Counted from the stretch's first letter, positions 25,565 to 35,083 are shown. The stretch is 55,026 nt of DNA from Flavobacterium sp. UBA6203 (GCA_002421645.1 DIST01000064.1:1-55026); one strand, 5' to 3'. The notes: generated by a model from the sequence alone, not told the origin. Numbers and translations: made by a program.

Positions 25565-27580
25565 CTATTTTTTTGCTAAAACAATTTTTTCATTTTGCTT
25601 TAGTACTATTTGACTAAAAAGTTCTTTTAAGTGAAGATAATAATCACTTTCAATAATTGGTGAATTAACTTCAACAATACATGATATTTGAATTGTACCT
25701 AGATTTTCAGAAACAGAATATCTAAATGAAACCATGTTTTGATTCATATTTAAATTTAAAGCCTCAGGTTTTGATTCTACAACATAACCCTCAGGAATTT
25801 TAATACTAAAATTATAGGAGTCTTTAAATGGGAAGCTAAAGTCAATAGGATATGATCGTTGTTCCGATTTAAAAGGGTTTACATCCATTTGATGAAAAAG
25901 CAATGGTGGCAAATAAATTTTAGAATCAATAATGTCTGTCATAGAGTTACCAGAAAAACTATACGTTTCGATTACTGGCTTTGACAAATCGTTTATGTTA
26001 GCAACCTCATAATTCTCTACAGCCGAAAAATTATGTTCTTTTTCTAACTGTTGTACATAATCATCATGGTTTCTATTAGCATGTCTGCTTCTATATCTAA
26101 ATGCATTATAATCCGTCAATTGTTTTCTTTGCTTTCCTGAAATGGAACCATCTGCTTTTAATTCAGCTAAAATTGAAACTGCTTCTAATGATCCTTTTTT
26201 AGGATATAAATCTATCATTTCTGAAGTTCCATTTTTTCTAACAATTCTACCAAACCAGTTTAAAGCATTTTCTGGAATTATATTAGGAACTGCATATTTA
26301 TTAGTAGCATCTAAAAGGATAAGCGAACCATTACTTAATTCTACTCCTGCAATTACATAATTAAATCCATTTCTACTTGGAAAAACAGGTATTCCATTAG
26401 AACGAGTACTCAATAAAATAGGATTAGCATTCAATTTTGCATAATTTAACATTGAAATTAGCAACAAATTAATATCGGCTGTATTACCTGTTTTCTCTTG
26501 ATAAGCTTTTTTTACACCTTTATCCGAATAATACCCTACATATCCATTCCAATTTAATCTATTTTTAACGTAACTAAAAATAGTTGCTATTTTATCTTCA
26601 GTAGTTGTTATATCTTTTAACAAAGCATTTAAATCCTCTTCATAAAAATTTGCTTTATTTAATTGCCCTCCAAAATCCTCATTATCGTAAATTGTTTTTA
26701 CGACAGACTCCCAATCTGATGAATATGATTTAGTTGGTGAATTTGGATATTTTGTCATAGATAATTCATGTAAGATACTAGATGAATAATTTTTTACATT
26801 ATTAACAAAAGCTTCATCTTTTAGTGCAGGAACATCTTCAGCTATGTAATTAGTGCTATTTTCAACAAATTGAAGTTCGGTAGTAACTCTTTCCGATTTA
26901 GCCGTACCCGCTCTACTTGCATCTACATATGAGTAAGAATATGGCATTTTTCTATTATCTGAATTTCTTGTGACTTTGATATTACTAAAACCTTTAGTAA
27001 AGGTATTGTATACAAAATATTCAGGGACTAATGTAGTGTACTCTGAGTGATTTACTGGAATATTTTTTTGAAAAGACCATTCAGGAAAATTTGAAATAAA
27101 AGGTGATTTTATAATGTAAGCATATTCAATTATTGAACCTTCTTTTACATTAGGCATAACAATTTTTGTTTCAGACCAAAAATTGTTAATTTTTTCTGTA
27201 AATTCACCACTAGACTTAAGCTTTGTCTTTTCAATTTCCCCATTCACAAGATTATACGTTACACCTTTAGAAAAACTTACCGTTTCTTTCTTTCCATCAA
27301 TATAGTGTCTAATTTTTCTATTTGCCCACTCAAAACCTTCTTTTTTATAAATTTTAATTTTAACTAGGACTTCTGTTGTTGTTGAAAAACCATTCATTTC
27401 TTCATAATTAAAAGAAGTTTTGCCTTTTTCAAATAAAATTGCCGCAACTGCAGAAGTGTCTTTAGGGTGATATTTTTCCTCAAGTTGAGCTATAGTAACT
27501 TTGCCTAATTCATATTCTTGAGAATATATAAATGTTGTAAAAAGTAAAAAAATCAATAGTTTAGTTTTCATAAATTTCAT
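25565..27580 (-). CDS. DUF3857 / transglutaminase-like protein with degenerate active site
   Basis: This 671-aa exported protein has a signal peptide (FMKTKLLIFLLFTTFIYSQE), an N-terminal DUF3857 domain (about 50-260) and a transglutaminase-like fold (about 290-420). The catalytic Cys is missing: the segment reads KTGNTADINLLLISMLNYA where active relatives have GDCKD, and the His position reads FNYVIAGVEL instead of xHxxL. It is therefore probably a pseudoenzyme. I start at 27580; an ATG at 27571 is also possible. It lies 4 nt after a paralogue that keeps the catalytic residues. Confidence 0.85.
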   Translation of the reverse strand: MKFMKTKLLIFLLFTTFIYSQEYELGKVTIAQLEEKYHPKDTSAVAAILFEKGKTSFNYEEMNGFSTTTEVLVKIKIYKKEGFEWANRKIRHYIDGKKETVSFSKGVTYNLVNGEIEKTKLKSSGEFTEKINNFWSETKIVMPNVKEGSIIEYAYIIKSPFISNFPEWSFQKNIPVNHSEYTTLVPEYFVYNTFTKGFSNIKVTRNSDNRKMPYSYSYVDASRAGTAKSERVTTELQFVENSTNYIAEDVPALKDEAFVNNVKNYSSSILHELSMTKYPNSPTKSYSSDWESVVKTIYDNEDFGGQLNKANFYEEDLNALLKDITTTEDKIATIFSYVKNRLNWNGYVGYYSDKGVKKAYQEKTGNTADINLLLISMLNYAKLNANPILLSTRSNGIPVFPSRNGFNYVIAGVELSNGSLILLDATNKYAVPNIIPENALNWFGRIVRKNGTSEMIDLYPKKGSLEAVSILAELKADGSISGKQRKQLTDYNAFRYRSRHANRNHDDYVQQLEKEHNFSAVENYEVANINDLSKPVIETYSFSGNSMTDIIDSKIYLPPLLFHQMDVNPFKSEQRSYPIDFSFPFKDSYNFSIKIPEGYVVESKPEALNLNMNQNMVSFRYSVSENLGTIQISCIVEVNSPIIESDYYLHLKELFSQIVLKQNEKIVLAKK

Positions 27581-27584
27581 TTTA

Positions 27585-29480
27585 TTATTCTTTAATTGTA
27601 AGTTTTGCGTTGTCATTTTTCACGATTTGTTCAATAAATTGTCTATAATTTTCGTATTCTGATTTTTCGTAAACTCCTTGTTTAATTGTTACTACTCTTT
27701 TGTAAATAAACACGTTATTCTTTACCCTACACTCCATCTGATATTTCCCAAATTTATTCTCAATTATTACATCATCAGGGATTGATTCTATTTTAAATGT
27801 AGATGGAATCTCAATCTCTACAATGTCTTCATCAGAATATCCTCTCTTAATTTCTAGAGGATACTTTCGGTTTTTGTATCGTTGAGGTATTGATGTTAAT
27901 TTATTAAATATATTAAATGAGAACAAATTAACATTATTGGTTTTGACTAAACTTTTTTCAATTTTTACTTTTAAATTCTCTGTAAATTCAATTTTATCCT
28001 TATCATTATTAAAAGTAAACGACTCAATTTTCATATTATTAATCCATGGAAATTTTGATTGGTAATAATAATTTTCAATATCTTGTTTTGAACTATTCTG
28101 AATATTATACACATCATCATATTGAATTCCTTTAGAAACAATCTTAATATTCCCTTCTAAATTTCCATTCGTATCAAATGACATTTTTGCATGTATTTGT
28201 TGTAAATTATCTAATTCGGAATAAGAACTAGTTTTTATTATTTGCCCGCCTTGAGGCTTTATTAACAACGCAAATCTATCGTCTGTAAATGTACCTCCGT
28301 AACCAAACGGAACGTTTTGATTTGTACATTCTAAAAAAATATTTTTGTCTTGATATGGGATTGTTAATATAACATGATTTCCTTGTTTAGAAACAAAATC
28401 TTGATCAAAATCTTTCTTTTTACTATCACCATATATTACAGTATAGTAAGAGTCTATTCCAACATTTTTTAATAAAACACGTGTGTAATTAGACAAGGCT
28501 TTACAATCACCATATCCTAATTTATCCACATCTATTGGCTTCATTGGCTTCCATCCACCTATACCTAATTGAACACTTACATAACGAGTTCTATTTTGAA
28601 CAAACTCATAAATTATTCTTGCTTTTTTTAAAACATCCGTTTCATTATTTACAAGTTCATTAATTTTTGCTTTTGTTTCCAAACTAATCTCTTCCGAATC
28701 GGAGACTAAATTTTTATACCATAATTTTCCGAACTCTTCCCAAGAAACAGCGCTACCTTCAAAACCTTCTAAATTAAATTTATCTAATCCAAAAACTACA
28801 ATAGGAAATTTTTTTTCAATTATTGGAGAGTATTCTTCAGGCTTTTCTGCAAAAATATTTTCGGCAGTATATGTAATCGAGTTTTCTTTTTCTTCTTTTT
28901 TTATTTTATCGCCAACAAAATTATTTTCTTTGAACTTAAACCCTAATGCTTTTATGTATTCAATTTTAATTGATGATTTTTCAATACTTTCATAATAATC
29001 ATCCAGCGGATACCAAGAAGGAATAAATGCTGTATTGTTACTTTCAACAATACTTTCATAAACAATTGTAAAAGGATAGGCTATAGGTGTGTAATCTAAA
29101 TACAATATCCTACCATCTGTTAAAACCGAAAAGCCATCTACAACACTTCGGTCTTGAAAATCTTTTCTTTTTATTTTTTTTATTTCTTCTCCGTAAGAGT
29201 TGTAAATAGTAGCTTCAATTGATTTGACTTTTGTTGATTTGTCATAATATTCCACAGCATCTACATTATTTAAACCTTTACTGTTTAGAACTGATATTAT
29301 TTTTTTCTTCTTAATTTGCATTTGATTTAAAGAAGAAATGGCAATTTCAAGTTTTTGATCTCTAACTACACTATTCGCATTTTCAGTTAATTCTTTTGAA
29401 ATAGACAACGCTGATAATCTAAAATCTTGTGAATAGCAAAATGAAGTTAAAAGAAGAAAAAACAATATTTTTTTTAACAT
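27585..29480 (-). CDS. DUF3857 and transglutaminase-domain protein (catalytic residues present)
   Basis: This 631-aa exported protein has a signal peptide (LKKILFFLLLTSFCYSQ), a DUF3857 domain (about 50-250) and a transglutaminase-like core. The core has catalytic Cys in KLGYGDCKALSNYTRVLL and His in KQGNHVILTIPY, with Asp/Glu in IFLECTNQ. The family is common in Bacteroidetes, usually periplasmic, and may be a protease or peptide-modifying enzyme. Function is not established. It sits immediately upstream of an inactive paralogue and 17 nt after dtd. Confidence 0.87.
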   Translation of the reverse strand: MLKKILFFLLLTSFCYSQDFRLSALSISKELTENANSVVRDQKLEIAISSLNQMQIKKKKIISVLNSKGLNNVDAVEYYDKSTKVKSIEATIYNSYGEEIKKIKRKDFQDRSVVDGFSVLTDGRILYLDYTPIAYPFTIVYESIVESNNTAFIPSWYPLDDYYESIEKSSIKIEYIKALGFKFKENNFVGDKIKKEEKENSITYTAENIFAEKPEEYSPIIEKKFPIVVFGLDKFNLEGFEGSAVSWEEFGKLWYKNLVSDSEEISLETKAKINELVNNETDVLKKARIIYEFVQNRTRYVSVQLGIGGWKPMKPIDVDKLGYGDCKALSNYTRVLLKNVGIDSYYTVIYGDSKKKDFDQDFVSKQGNHVILTIPYQDKNIFLECTNQNVPFGYGGTFTDDRFALLIKPQGGQIIKTSSYSELDNLQQIHAKMSFDTNGNLEGNIKIVSKGIQYDDVYNIQNSSKQDIENYYYQSKFPWINNMKIESFTFNNDKDKIEFTENLKVKIEKSLVKTNNVNLFSFNIFNKLTSIPQRYKNRKYPLEIKRGYSDEDIVEIEIPSTFKIESIPDDVIIENKFGKYQMECRVKNNVFIYKRVVTIKQGVYEKSEYENYRQFIEQIVKNDNAKLTIKE

Positions 29481-29497
29481 TAGAATTTACTTTATTA

Positions 29498-29950
29498 TTA
29501 CTCTTTATTTTTAGTGTCAATTATAATCGTTACTGGACCATCGTTAACCAAACTTACTTTCATATCCGCACCAAATTGTCCAGTTTGCACTTTTTTACCT
29601 AATTCCACTTCCATTTCTTTTATAAAAGATTCGTAAAGTGGAATAGCAATTTCTGGCTTTGAAGCTTTAATATAACTAGGGCGATTCCCTTTTTTAGTTA
29701 ATGCATGTAGGGTGAATTGAGAAACTATAATCATTTCTCCATCAATATCTTTTAATGATAAATTCATTACTTCATTTTCATCTGGAAATATACGAAGATT
29801 CACGATTTTTGAAGTTAACCAATGAACATCATCTTTGTTATCGGCATCTTCAACACCAATTAAAACTAACAAACCACTTTGAATTTGAGCTACAATTTGA
29901 TTATTAATGCTTACCGATGAATGAGAAACTCTTTGAATAACTGCTTTCAT
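29498..29950 (-). CDS. dtd: D-aminoacyl-tRNA deacylase
   Basis: Dtd hydrolyses D-aminoacyl-tRNAs (and Gly-tRNA-Ala) in the cytoplasm. The 150-aa protein carries MKAVIQRVSHSSVSI, the IVSQFTLHA motif and NDGPVTIIID near the end, all active-site signatures. It starts a seven-gene unit that runs to aroA. The T-run of the rsgA terminator (29961-29971) and a TATTTTTG box (29955-29962) lie directly before its start, so transcription may begin almost at the ATG. Confidence 0.94.
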   Translation of the reverse strand: MKAVIQRVSHSSVSINNQIVAQIQSGLLVLIGVEDADNKDDVHWLTSKIVNLRIFPDENEVMNLSLKDIDGEMIIVSQFTLHALTKKGNRPSYIKASKPEIAIPLYESFIKEMEVELGKKVQTGQFGADMKVSLVNDGPVTIIIDTKNKE

Positions 29951-29960
29951 TCACCAAAAA

Positions 29961-30004
29961 TAAAAAAAATAACAGAATTTATTTACGGAAATCCGTATTT
30001 CTGT
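29961..30004 (-). terminator. Terminator of rsgA
   Basis: Minus strand ACAGAA-TACGG / CCGTA-TTCTGT, two stem blocks with an internal loop and an ATTT apical loop, followed by TATTTTTTTTA. Confidence 0.65.
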
Positions 30005-30054
30005 ATTTTTTTGCAAATTATTGCTTGTTTAAAATATCTATGAGACTTCGAAAT

Positions 30055-31035
30055 CTAGGAATTTCTTATTTCATCACTATTTTTTCGCTCGGCATCATAA
30101 ATATCTGCACGATATTGTTCCTCGTCGCCTTCTAAAATTTGGGTATAACTTTTATAGCGCGACCATGAAATTTCGTCACTCTCTAACGCTTTTTTAATAG
30201 CACAATGTGGCTCGTCTTTATGTAAACAGTTATTGAATTTACATTGATCTTTCAAAGCAAAAAATTCAGGAAAATAGTCACCAATTTCTTGTTTTTCCAT
30301 ATCTACGATTCCAAAACCACGAATTCCTGGTGTATCTATAATTTTGGCTCCAAAAGACAAATCAAACATTTCTGCAAACGTTGTGGTGTGTTTTCCTTGC
30401 GAATGAGATTCCGAAATTTGTTTGGTTTTTAAATTTAATCCTGGTTCTAAAGTGTTTACCAAAGTTGATTTTCCAACGCCCGAATGTCCTGAAAACATAG
30501 AAACTTTATCTTTCATCAACGCTTTTAGTTCGTCAATTCCTTTTCCATCTTTAGCAGAAACACGTAAACATTTATAGCCTATTGAAGAATACACATGTTG
30601 TAAATATAATTGTTCGTCTAATGTAGGGTCATCAAACGTATCTATTTTATTGAAGACAATTATAGCTTCAATTCCATAAGCTTCAGCGGTAACTAAAAAA
30701 CGGTCGATAAAACTGGTAGTTGTTGGCGGATTATTAATCGTTACCAATAAAAAAACCACATCAATATTAGCTGCAATAATATGCATTTGATGTGATAAAT
30801 TAACCGATTTTCTAACAATATAATTCTTTCTATCGTGAATCGCTGTAATTACTCCAGTAGTTTCATCGGTAGTATTTTCAATATCGTAATCCACAACATC
30901 GCCCACAGCAATGGGATTGGTACTTTTAATACCTTTCATTCTAAATTTACCTTTTATACGGCACTCCAAAAAGGCACCATTTTCAGTTTTAATGGTGTAC
31001 CAGCTTCCGGTAGATTTATAAACGATTCCTGTCAT
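30055..31035 (-). CDS. rsgA: Ribosome small-subunit-dependent GTPase A
   Basis: RsgA is a circularly permuted GTPase that checks 30S maturation. The 326-aa protein has an OB-fold N-terminus (about 1-70), G4 VFNKID near residue 115, then G1 GHSGVGKSTLVN near 183 and G3 DTPGIRGFG. The C-terminal zinc knuckle is CKFNNCLHKDEPHC. The start MTGIVYKS is the family's usual one. A -7 box TATCTTTG lies at 31077-31084. Confidence 0.95.
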   Translation of the reverse strand: MTGIVYKSTGSWYTIKTENGAFLECRIKGKFRMKGIKSTNPIAVGDVVDYDIENTTDETTGVITAIHDRKNYIVRKSVNLSHQMHIIAANIDVVFLLVTINNPPTTTSFIDRFLVTAEAYGIEAIIVFNKIDTFDDPTLDEQLYLQHVYSSIGYKCLRVSAKDGKGIDELKALMKDKVSMFSGHSGVGKSTLVNTLEPGLNLKTKQISESHSQGKHTTTFAEMFDLSFGAKIIDTPGIRGFGIVDMEKQEIGDYFPEFFALKDQCKFNNCLHKDEPHCAIKKALESDEISWSRYKSYTQILEGDEEQYRADIYDAERKNSDEIRNS

Positions 31036-31076
31036 GCAAAGTTAAAAGTTTTGTAATTTTATTACTATAATTATAG

Positions 31077-31084
31077 CAAAGATA
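31077..31084 (-). promoter_or_regulatory. -7 box of rsgA
   Basis: TATCTTTG on the minus strand, about 41 nt upstream of the ATG. Confidence 0.55.
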
Positions 31085-31106
31085 GTGTTTCTATTGAAAA
31101 TTAAGG

Positions 31107-31142
31107 TAATAAAAAAGGCTACTCTTGGCAGCCTTTTCTTTT
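31107..31142 (-). terminator. Terminator of the unknown secreted protein gene
   Basis: Minus strand AAAAGGCT / AGCCTTTT, an 8-bp stem with a 9-nt loop, followed by a T-run. Confidence 0.7.
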
Positions 31143-31143
31143 T

Positions 31144-32799
31144 TTAATCTTCTAAAATCATTCTTCCTAACTTATCTTTACTTTTTCTAGAAGAATATAC
31201 TATGAACTCTTTATTTGTTTTTCTGTAATATACTCCAGGTCGCAACACTAATTCATTTTTAATTACTTCCTCTGGATCTTTTCTTGTCATATTCCCATTA
31301 GAATCAAAGATAAATAATGCTGGAACCGCATTGTTATAATTACCTAACGATCTAATATCATCAATATTGGTTATTCCTTTATTTTTAACATTATCATTAA
31401 ATAGTAGATTAAGTACTCCGTCTTTGTAAATTGGAATTGCTCCTAAATATTCAGGGCCTTTCCCTAATTGTGTTAATGGAATTTGAATGGCACCACCTAC
31501 TGCAAAACTTCCGTTACCTCCGGCAAATCCAAATCCAATTGACAATGTAGTTACAGTTGCAGATTGCTCTTTTGGTAAAACATTACCCCATTCAAATGTG
31601 CCATCAGCTTTTAAACTTGTGATAATAATTTCGTTTTTTGTATATGTTACAGGTGTTGCAGCTAATGGGCCGATACCAGAACTTTGACCTACATAAACAT
31701 ACTGAAATTCAGATAATACGATTAAACCACCGTCATTTTTTTCAATAATAGTAGTAATATTGTAGTAAGGTTTAACGTCTTTTCCTTTTTTAGCTCTTCT
31801 CTCTCCTAATAGTTTAACTTTTGTTGCATAATCAAACTCATTAAACTTTACTGCATTAGTTGCATTCGTATTTAAATCAATAGTTGCGTTATAAACTCCT
31901 TTAAGTTCTTTATTTGCTTTTCCGTTTTCTCTTACGCTTGAATAAAAACCAACTATTTTTAAAGTATTTTTATTTGTAGAAATCATTTTACAATTGATAA
32001 TTTCTTTCCCTTTAATATCAATATTTACGATTTCCTTTTTGTATCCGTTATTTCTTTTGAAAGTATGGATTTCAAATTTTTCAATTTGTTCTTTCTTTTT
32101 TGAATCTCTGTAACTTTCATTAACTACTAAGAAAACATCATCTTGAAAATTAACTTCAAAATCAGAAATTGTAAATTCATAATCTTTCTTACTGTCATCA
32201 AACTTAACTTTTTCAGTATTTGAGAACAAAGTCCCCATTTTGTCATCAAACAATTTTACTTCATATTTTACCGCATCTTCTTTTGAAAACAATGAAGTAT
32301 GCATAACCAATAAGGCTCCTTCATCTGGAGATAATTTAAAATAAAAATCCCCTCTACTAGATTTTTTTGCAACTTCAGCATCAAATAAAACAACTGGAGA
32401 CTTACTTAAAACCCCTTTGTCAGAAACTTGTGTTGCAACTAAATTAAAAATCTTATCTTTTTTGTTATATACACTACCAATGACATACAAGTTGTCATTT
32501 AAAAGAAAAATTTCTTCAAAATCAACCTCTTTATCGCTAATTTGTGGGATTACAATTGGATTAGATGAAATAAGTTTCATTGAACCCGATTCAAATATTT
32601 TTATAAAATAATCATCTTTACCTTTTATAGCTAAAGCAAAGATTTTGTTGTTAGATTCTCCAACGATTTTAACGATTTTTTGTTTATCGTCTGCTAACTC
32701 TTCTCCATAAGTTAAAGACACTTTGTCAATTTTGTTTTGAGCAACTAAGAATTGAATCCCAAGCACAAAAGCAAACAAAAACAGATTAATTTTTTTCAT
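31144..32799 (-). CDS. Secreted protein of unknown function
   Basis: This 551-aa protein has a Sec signal peptide (KKINLFLFAFVLGIQFLVAQN) and then a mostly beta-strand, Lys/Asp-rich body with recurring 40-60-residue units such as FVKIFESGSMKLIS-like strands, suggesting a beta-propeller. It lacks a T9SS sorting domain and lipobox, so it may stay in the periplasm or be held on the outer membrane by a partner. A glycine-rich stretch (GFGFAGGNGSFAVGGAIQI) lies near residue 430. I recognise no family. It is monocistronic with its own terminator. Confidence 0.8.
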   Translation of the reverse strand: MKKINLFLFAFVLGIQFLVAQNKIDKVSLTYGEELADDKQKIVKIVGESNNKIFALAIKGKDDYFIKIFESGSMKLISSNPIVIPQISDKEVDFEEIFLLNDNLYVIGSVYNKKDKIFNLVATQVSDKGVLSKSPVVLFDAEVAKKSSRGDFYFKLSPDEGALLVMHTSLFSKEDAVKYEVKLFDDKMGTLFSNTEKVKFDDSKKDYEFTISDFEVNFQDDVFLVVNESYRDSKKKEQIEKFEIHTFKRNNGYKKEIVNIDIKGKEIINCKMISTNKNTLKIVGFYSSVRENGKANKELKGVYNATIDLNTNATNAVKFNEFDYATKVKLLGERRAKKGKDVKPYYNITTIIEKNDGGLIVLSEFQYVYVGQSSGIGPLAATPVTYTKNEIIITSLKADGTFEWGNVLPKEQSATVTTLSIGFGFAGGNGSFAVGGAIQIPLTQLGKGPEYLGAIPIYKDGVLNLLFNDNVKNKGITNIDDIRSLGNYNNAVPALFIFDSNGNMTRKDPEEVIKNELVLRPGVYYRKTNKEFIVYSSRKSKDKLGRMILED

Positions 32800-32864
32800 T
32801 ATTTATTATTAAAAGATTTGTGATGCGATATTACAAAAAATGTAAGAATATATTCTGTAAAAAA

Positions 32865-33947
32865 TCACTTATTTATAACTTTCTCTTGATGTGTAATACT
32901 TTCTTGGTGAATAGCCTTAAATAATAACATTACAAATTCATTACTTAATCCCTTTTCTTCTCCTTCTAAAATCATTTTTCCTAAGATTTCGTTCCAACGT
33001 TGGTTTTGTAAAATAGCTACGTTTTTCTCTTTCTTCAACAATCCGATTTTATCCGCTACTTTCATTCGGTTACCCAAGATTTCTAACAACTTCCCATCAA
33101 ACTCATCAATTTGCATGCGCAATTTTGTCATTTTTTGATTGTACTCGCTTTCATCATCTGACACTTTTCTAACGCGTAAATCGATGAACATTTGTTTTAA
33201 AGTGGCTGGCGTTACTTGTTGGGCAGCATCACTCCAAGCATTATCTGGGTCAATGTGGGTTTCGATAATTAATCCGTCGTAATTCAAATCTAAAGCTTGT
33301 TGCGACACTTCTTGAATCATATCGCGCTTTCCTGTAATGTGAGAAGGATCACAAATCAGAGGTAAATCGGGAAAACGATTTTGCATATCGATTGCAATTT
33401 GCCATTCTGGATTGTTACGATATTTTGTTTTTTCGTAAGTAGAAAATCCTCTGTGAATTACACCTAATTTCTTGATATTGGCATTATACAAACGTTCTAA
33501 ACCGCCAATCCATAAAGATAAATCAGGATTGACTGGGTTTTTTAATAACACTATTTTATCTGTTCCTTGCAAAGCATCGGCAATTTCTTGAACTGCGAAA
33601 GGATTTACGGTGGTTCTAGCGCCAATCCACAACACATCGATATCGTGTTCCAATGCTAATTTTACATGAGCTGCCGTAGCGACTTCCGTTGCCATTAACA
33701 AACCCGTTTCAGCTTTGGCTTTTTGTAACCATTTCAATCCGATTTCGCCCACACCTTCAAATCCACCTGGACGTGTACGAGGTTTCCAAATTCCCGCACG
33801 GAAAATAGAAACATCAGAATTCTTTAATTCGTGTGCTATTTTTAAAACTTGATCTTCGGTTTCAGCACTACAAGGTCCTGCAATTACCAATGGATGATTC
33901 AATTGAAACTCATCTAACCAAGTGCGCAATTCTTTTTTATTTTCCAT
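32865..33947 (-). CDS. Bifunctional 3-deoxy-7-phosphoheptulonate synthase / chorismate mutase
   Basis: This 360-aa fusion has a class I-beta (KDO8P-synthase-like) DAHP synthase at residues 1-265 (PLVIAGPCSAET, IFRAGIWKPRTRPGGFEGVG, PLICDPSHITGKRD, DGLIIETH). An AroQ-type chorismate mutase follows at about 275-355 (KLRMQIDEFDGKLLEILGNRMKVADKIGLLKK). It therefore catalyses both the first shikimate step and the branch to prephenate. Start at 33947 (MENKKELR); an ATG two codons upstream (33953) is an alternative. It lies downstream of pheA on the same strand, with a repeat element between. Confidence 0.93.
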   Translation of the reverse strand: MENKKELRTWLDEFQLNHPLVIAGPCSAETEDQVLKIAHELKNSDVSIFRAGIWKPRTRPGGFEGVGEIGLKWLQKAKAETGLLMATEVATAAHVKLALEHDIDVLWIGARTTVNPFAVQEIADALQGTDKIVLLKNPVNPDLSLWIGGLERLYNANIKKLGVIHRGFSTYEKTKYRNNPEWQIAIDMQNRFPDLPLICDPSHITGKRDMIQEVSQQALDLNYDGLIIETHIDPDNAWSDAAQQVTPATLKQMFIDLRVRKVSDDESEYNQKMTKLRMQIDEFDGKLLEILGNRMKVADKIGLLKKEKNVAILQNQRWNEILGKMILEGEEKGLSNEFVMLLFKAIHQESITHQEKVINK

Positions 33948-34020
33948 AACCATATTTTCACTGTAAAATTACTACTTATTCTTAAATTAACTTGTTGACT
34001 ATAACTAGTTTTTGATGATA

Positions 34021-34098
34021 TGATTTCTCAAAAACTATTCTCGATACATTTTTTGCTTCGCCTAACTCCACAAAAAAACTCGAATTGACGTTTTTTCT
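34021..34098. repeat. Flavobacterium-type intergenic repeat between pheA and the DAHP synthase gene
   Basis: The segment holds TTCTCGATACATTTTTTGC and CACAAAAAAACTCGAATTGA followed by CG, arms of a dispersed intergenic element I recognise from other Flavobacterium sequences. The inner TTTTTTG / CAAAAAA stem could act as a weak terminator. Confidence 0.55.
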
Positions 34099-34104
34099 AT
34101 CATA

Positions 34105-34932
34105 TTATTGTTTACTCTTTTCATATTCGCCCAAAACCTTGAAATGGGTTGTCATGATTTCCATTATTTTCTTCGCTTTTTCAAAATGTTTGTATTTTTC
34201 AAAAACTAAATCCACAAAAAAAGCATAGGTAAAAGGCTTTTCGATAATAGGAAGCGACTGGATTTTAGTTAAATTTAATTTGCAATTATTCAGCACATTT
34301 AAAACCGTTGCCAAGGAACCTGGCGTATCATCTAATTCAAATTTTATCGAAGCTTTATTGATAAGTTCTTTTGAAATTTCTTTATTCGATGCTTTTAAAA
34401 CTACAAAACGTGTTTTATTGCTTTTTACAGTGTGAATTCCTTCAGCAATAATTTCCAGATTGTAAATTTCGGAAGCTACTGGTCCAGCTAAAGCACCGAT
34501 TCCTTTTAATTGATTTTCCTGAATTCGTTTAGCCGTAATTGCAGTATCGGAACTTTCTACCAACTTAATATGCGGATATTGACTAAAGAAATTCGCACAT
34601 TGCAACAAAGCAATTGGATGTGAATGCACTTCTTTAATATCTTCAATTTTTTGACCCGGAAATACCATCAAATTCATATGAATATCCAAAAAATATTCAC
34701 CAATAATGTGTAAGTCATTTGAATCGATAAGAGCATAATTCGGCAAAATGGCACCTGCAATTGAATTTTCAATCGCCATAACCGCTTTATCGGATTGATT
34801 GGTTTTCAAACTATTTACAACGTCTCGAAATGAGCTACATTCATCCAAACCAATCGCATCACCAAAATAACGATGTGCTACTTGATGATGAAACGACCCT
34901 TGAATTCCCTGAATTGCGATTTTAATTCCCAT
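34105..34932 (-). CDS. pheA: Prephenate dehydratase
   Basis: This 275-aa enzyme converts prephenate to phenylpyruvate. The prephenate dehydratase domain (1-185) has IAIQGIQGSFHHQVA, the AIENSIAG catalytic loop and NKTRFVVLK with the conserved TRF. A C-terminal ACT domain (about 195-275) follows. Its Phe-binding motifs are atypical: GSLA for GALV and QSLP for ESRP, so allosteric control may differ. Start is the ATG at 34932; the upstream frame begins only with TTG. The gene sits behind a transcription attenuator (leader peptide 35000-35083, terminator 34942-34971). Confidence 0.93.
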   Translation of the reverse strand: MGIKIAIQGIQGSFHHQVAHRYFGDAIGLDECSSFRDVVNSLKTNQSDKAVMAIENSIAGAILPNYALIDSNDLHIIGEYFLDIHMNLMVFPGQKIEDIKEVHSHPIALLQCANFFSQYPHIKLVESSDTAITAKRIQENQLKGIGALAGPVASEIYNLEIIAEGIHTVKSNKTRFVVLKASNKEISKELINKASIKFELDDTPGSLATVLNVLNNCKLNLTKIQSLPIIEKPFTYAFFVDLVFEKYKHFEKAKKIMEIMTTHFKVLGEYEKSKQ

Positions 34933-34941
34933 AATTTGGAG

Positions 34942-34973
34942 CAAAAAAAAATCCCGATTTGCATCGGGATTGT
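34942..34973 (-). terminator. Attenuator terminator of pheA (with competing antiterminator)
   Basis: On the minus strand AATCCCGAT / ATCGGGATT forms a 9-bp stem closed by a GCAA tetraloop and followed by nine T, ending 9 nt before the pheA ATG. No gene lies upstream on this strand, so it must act on the pheA leader. The 5' arm (ACAATCCC, 34966-34973) can instead pair 8/8 with GGGATTGT at 35015-35022 inside the leader ORF, which would block the terminator. Confidence 0.85.
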
Positions 34974-34999
34974 ATGTTTATAAAATAAATTTCTTTCAT

Positions 35000-35083
35000 T
35001 TATATAATAGCACAACAATCCCTCATCTGTCTCCAGAAGAAATAAAAAGAATTGTTATAAAAAAATGTGCTATTGTTTAGCAT
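35000..35083 (-). CDS. Phe/Tyr leader peptide of the pheA attenuator
   Basis: This 27-codon ORF (ATG 35083, TAA 35002-35000) begins MLNNSTFFYNNSFYFFW. Seven of its residues 7-16 are Phe or Tyr (five Phe, two Tyr) followed by Trp. This is the classical control run of an amino-acid attenuator. The Phe/Tyr codons (35065-35036) precede the antiterminator arm (35022-35015), and the stop codon lies just after that arm. A ribosome stalled on Phe codons would leave the arm free; one reaching the stop would cover it. Analogous to enterobacterial pheL in logic, not in sequence. Confidence 0.85.
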   Translation of the reverse strand: MLNNSTFFYNNSFYFFWRQMRDCCAII

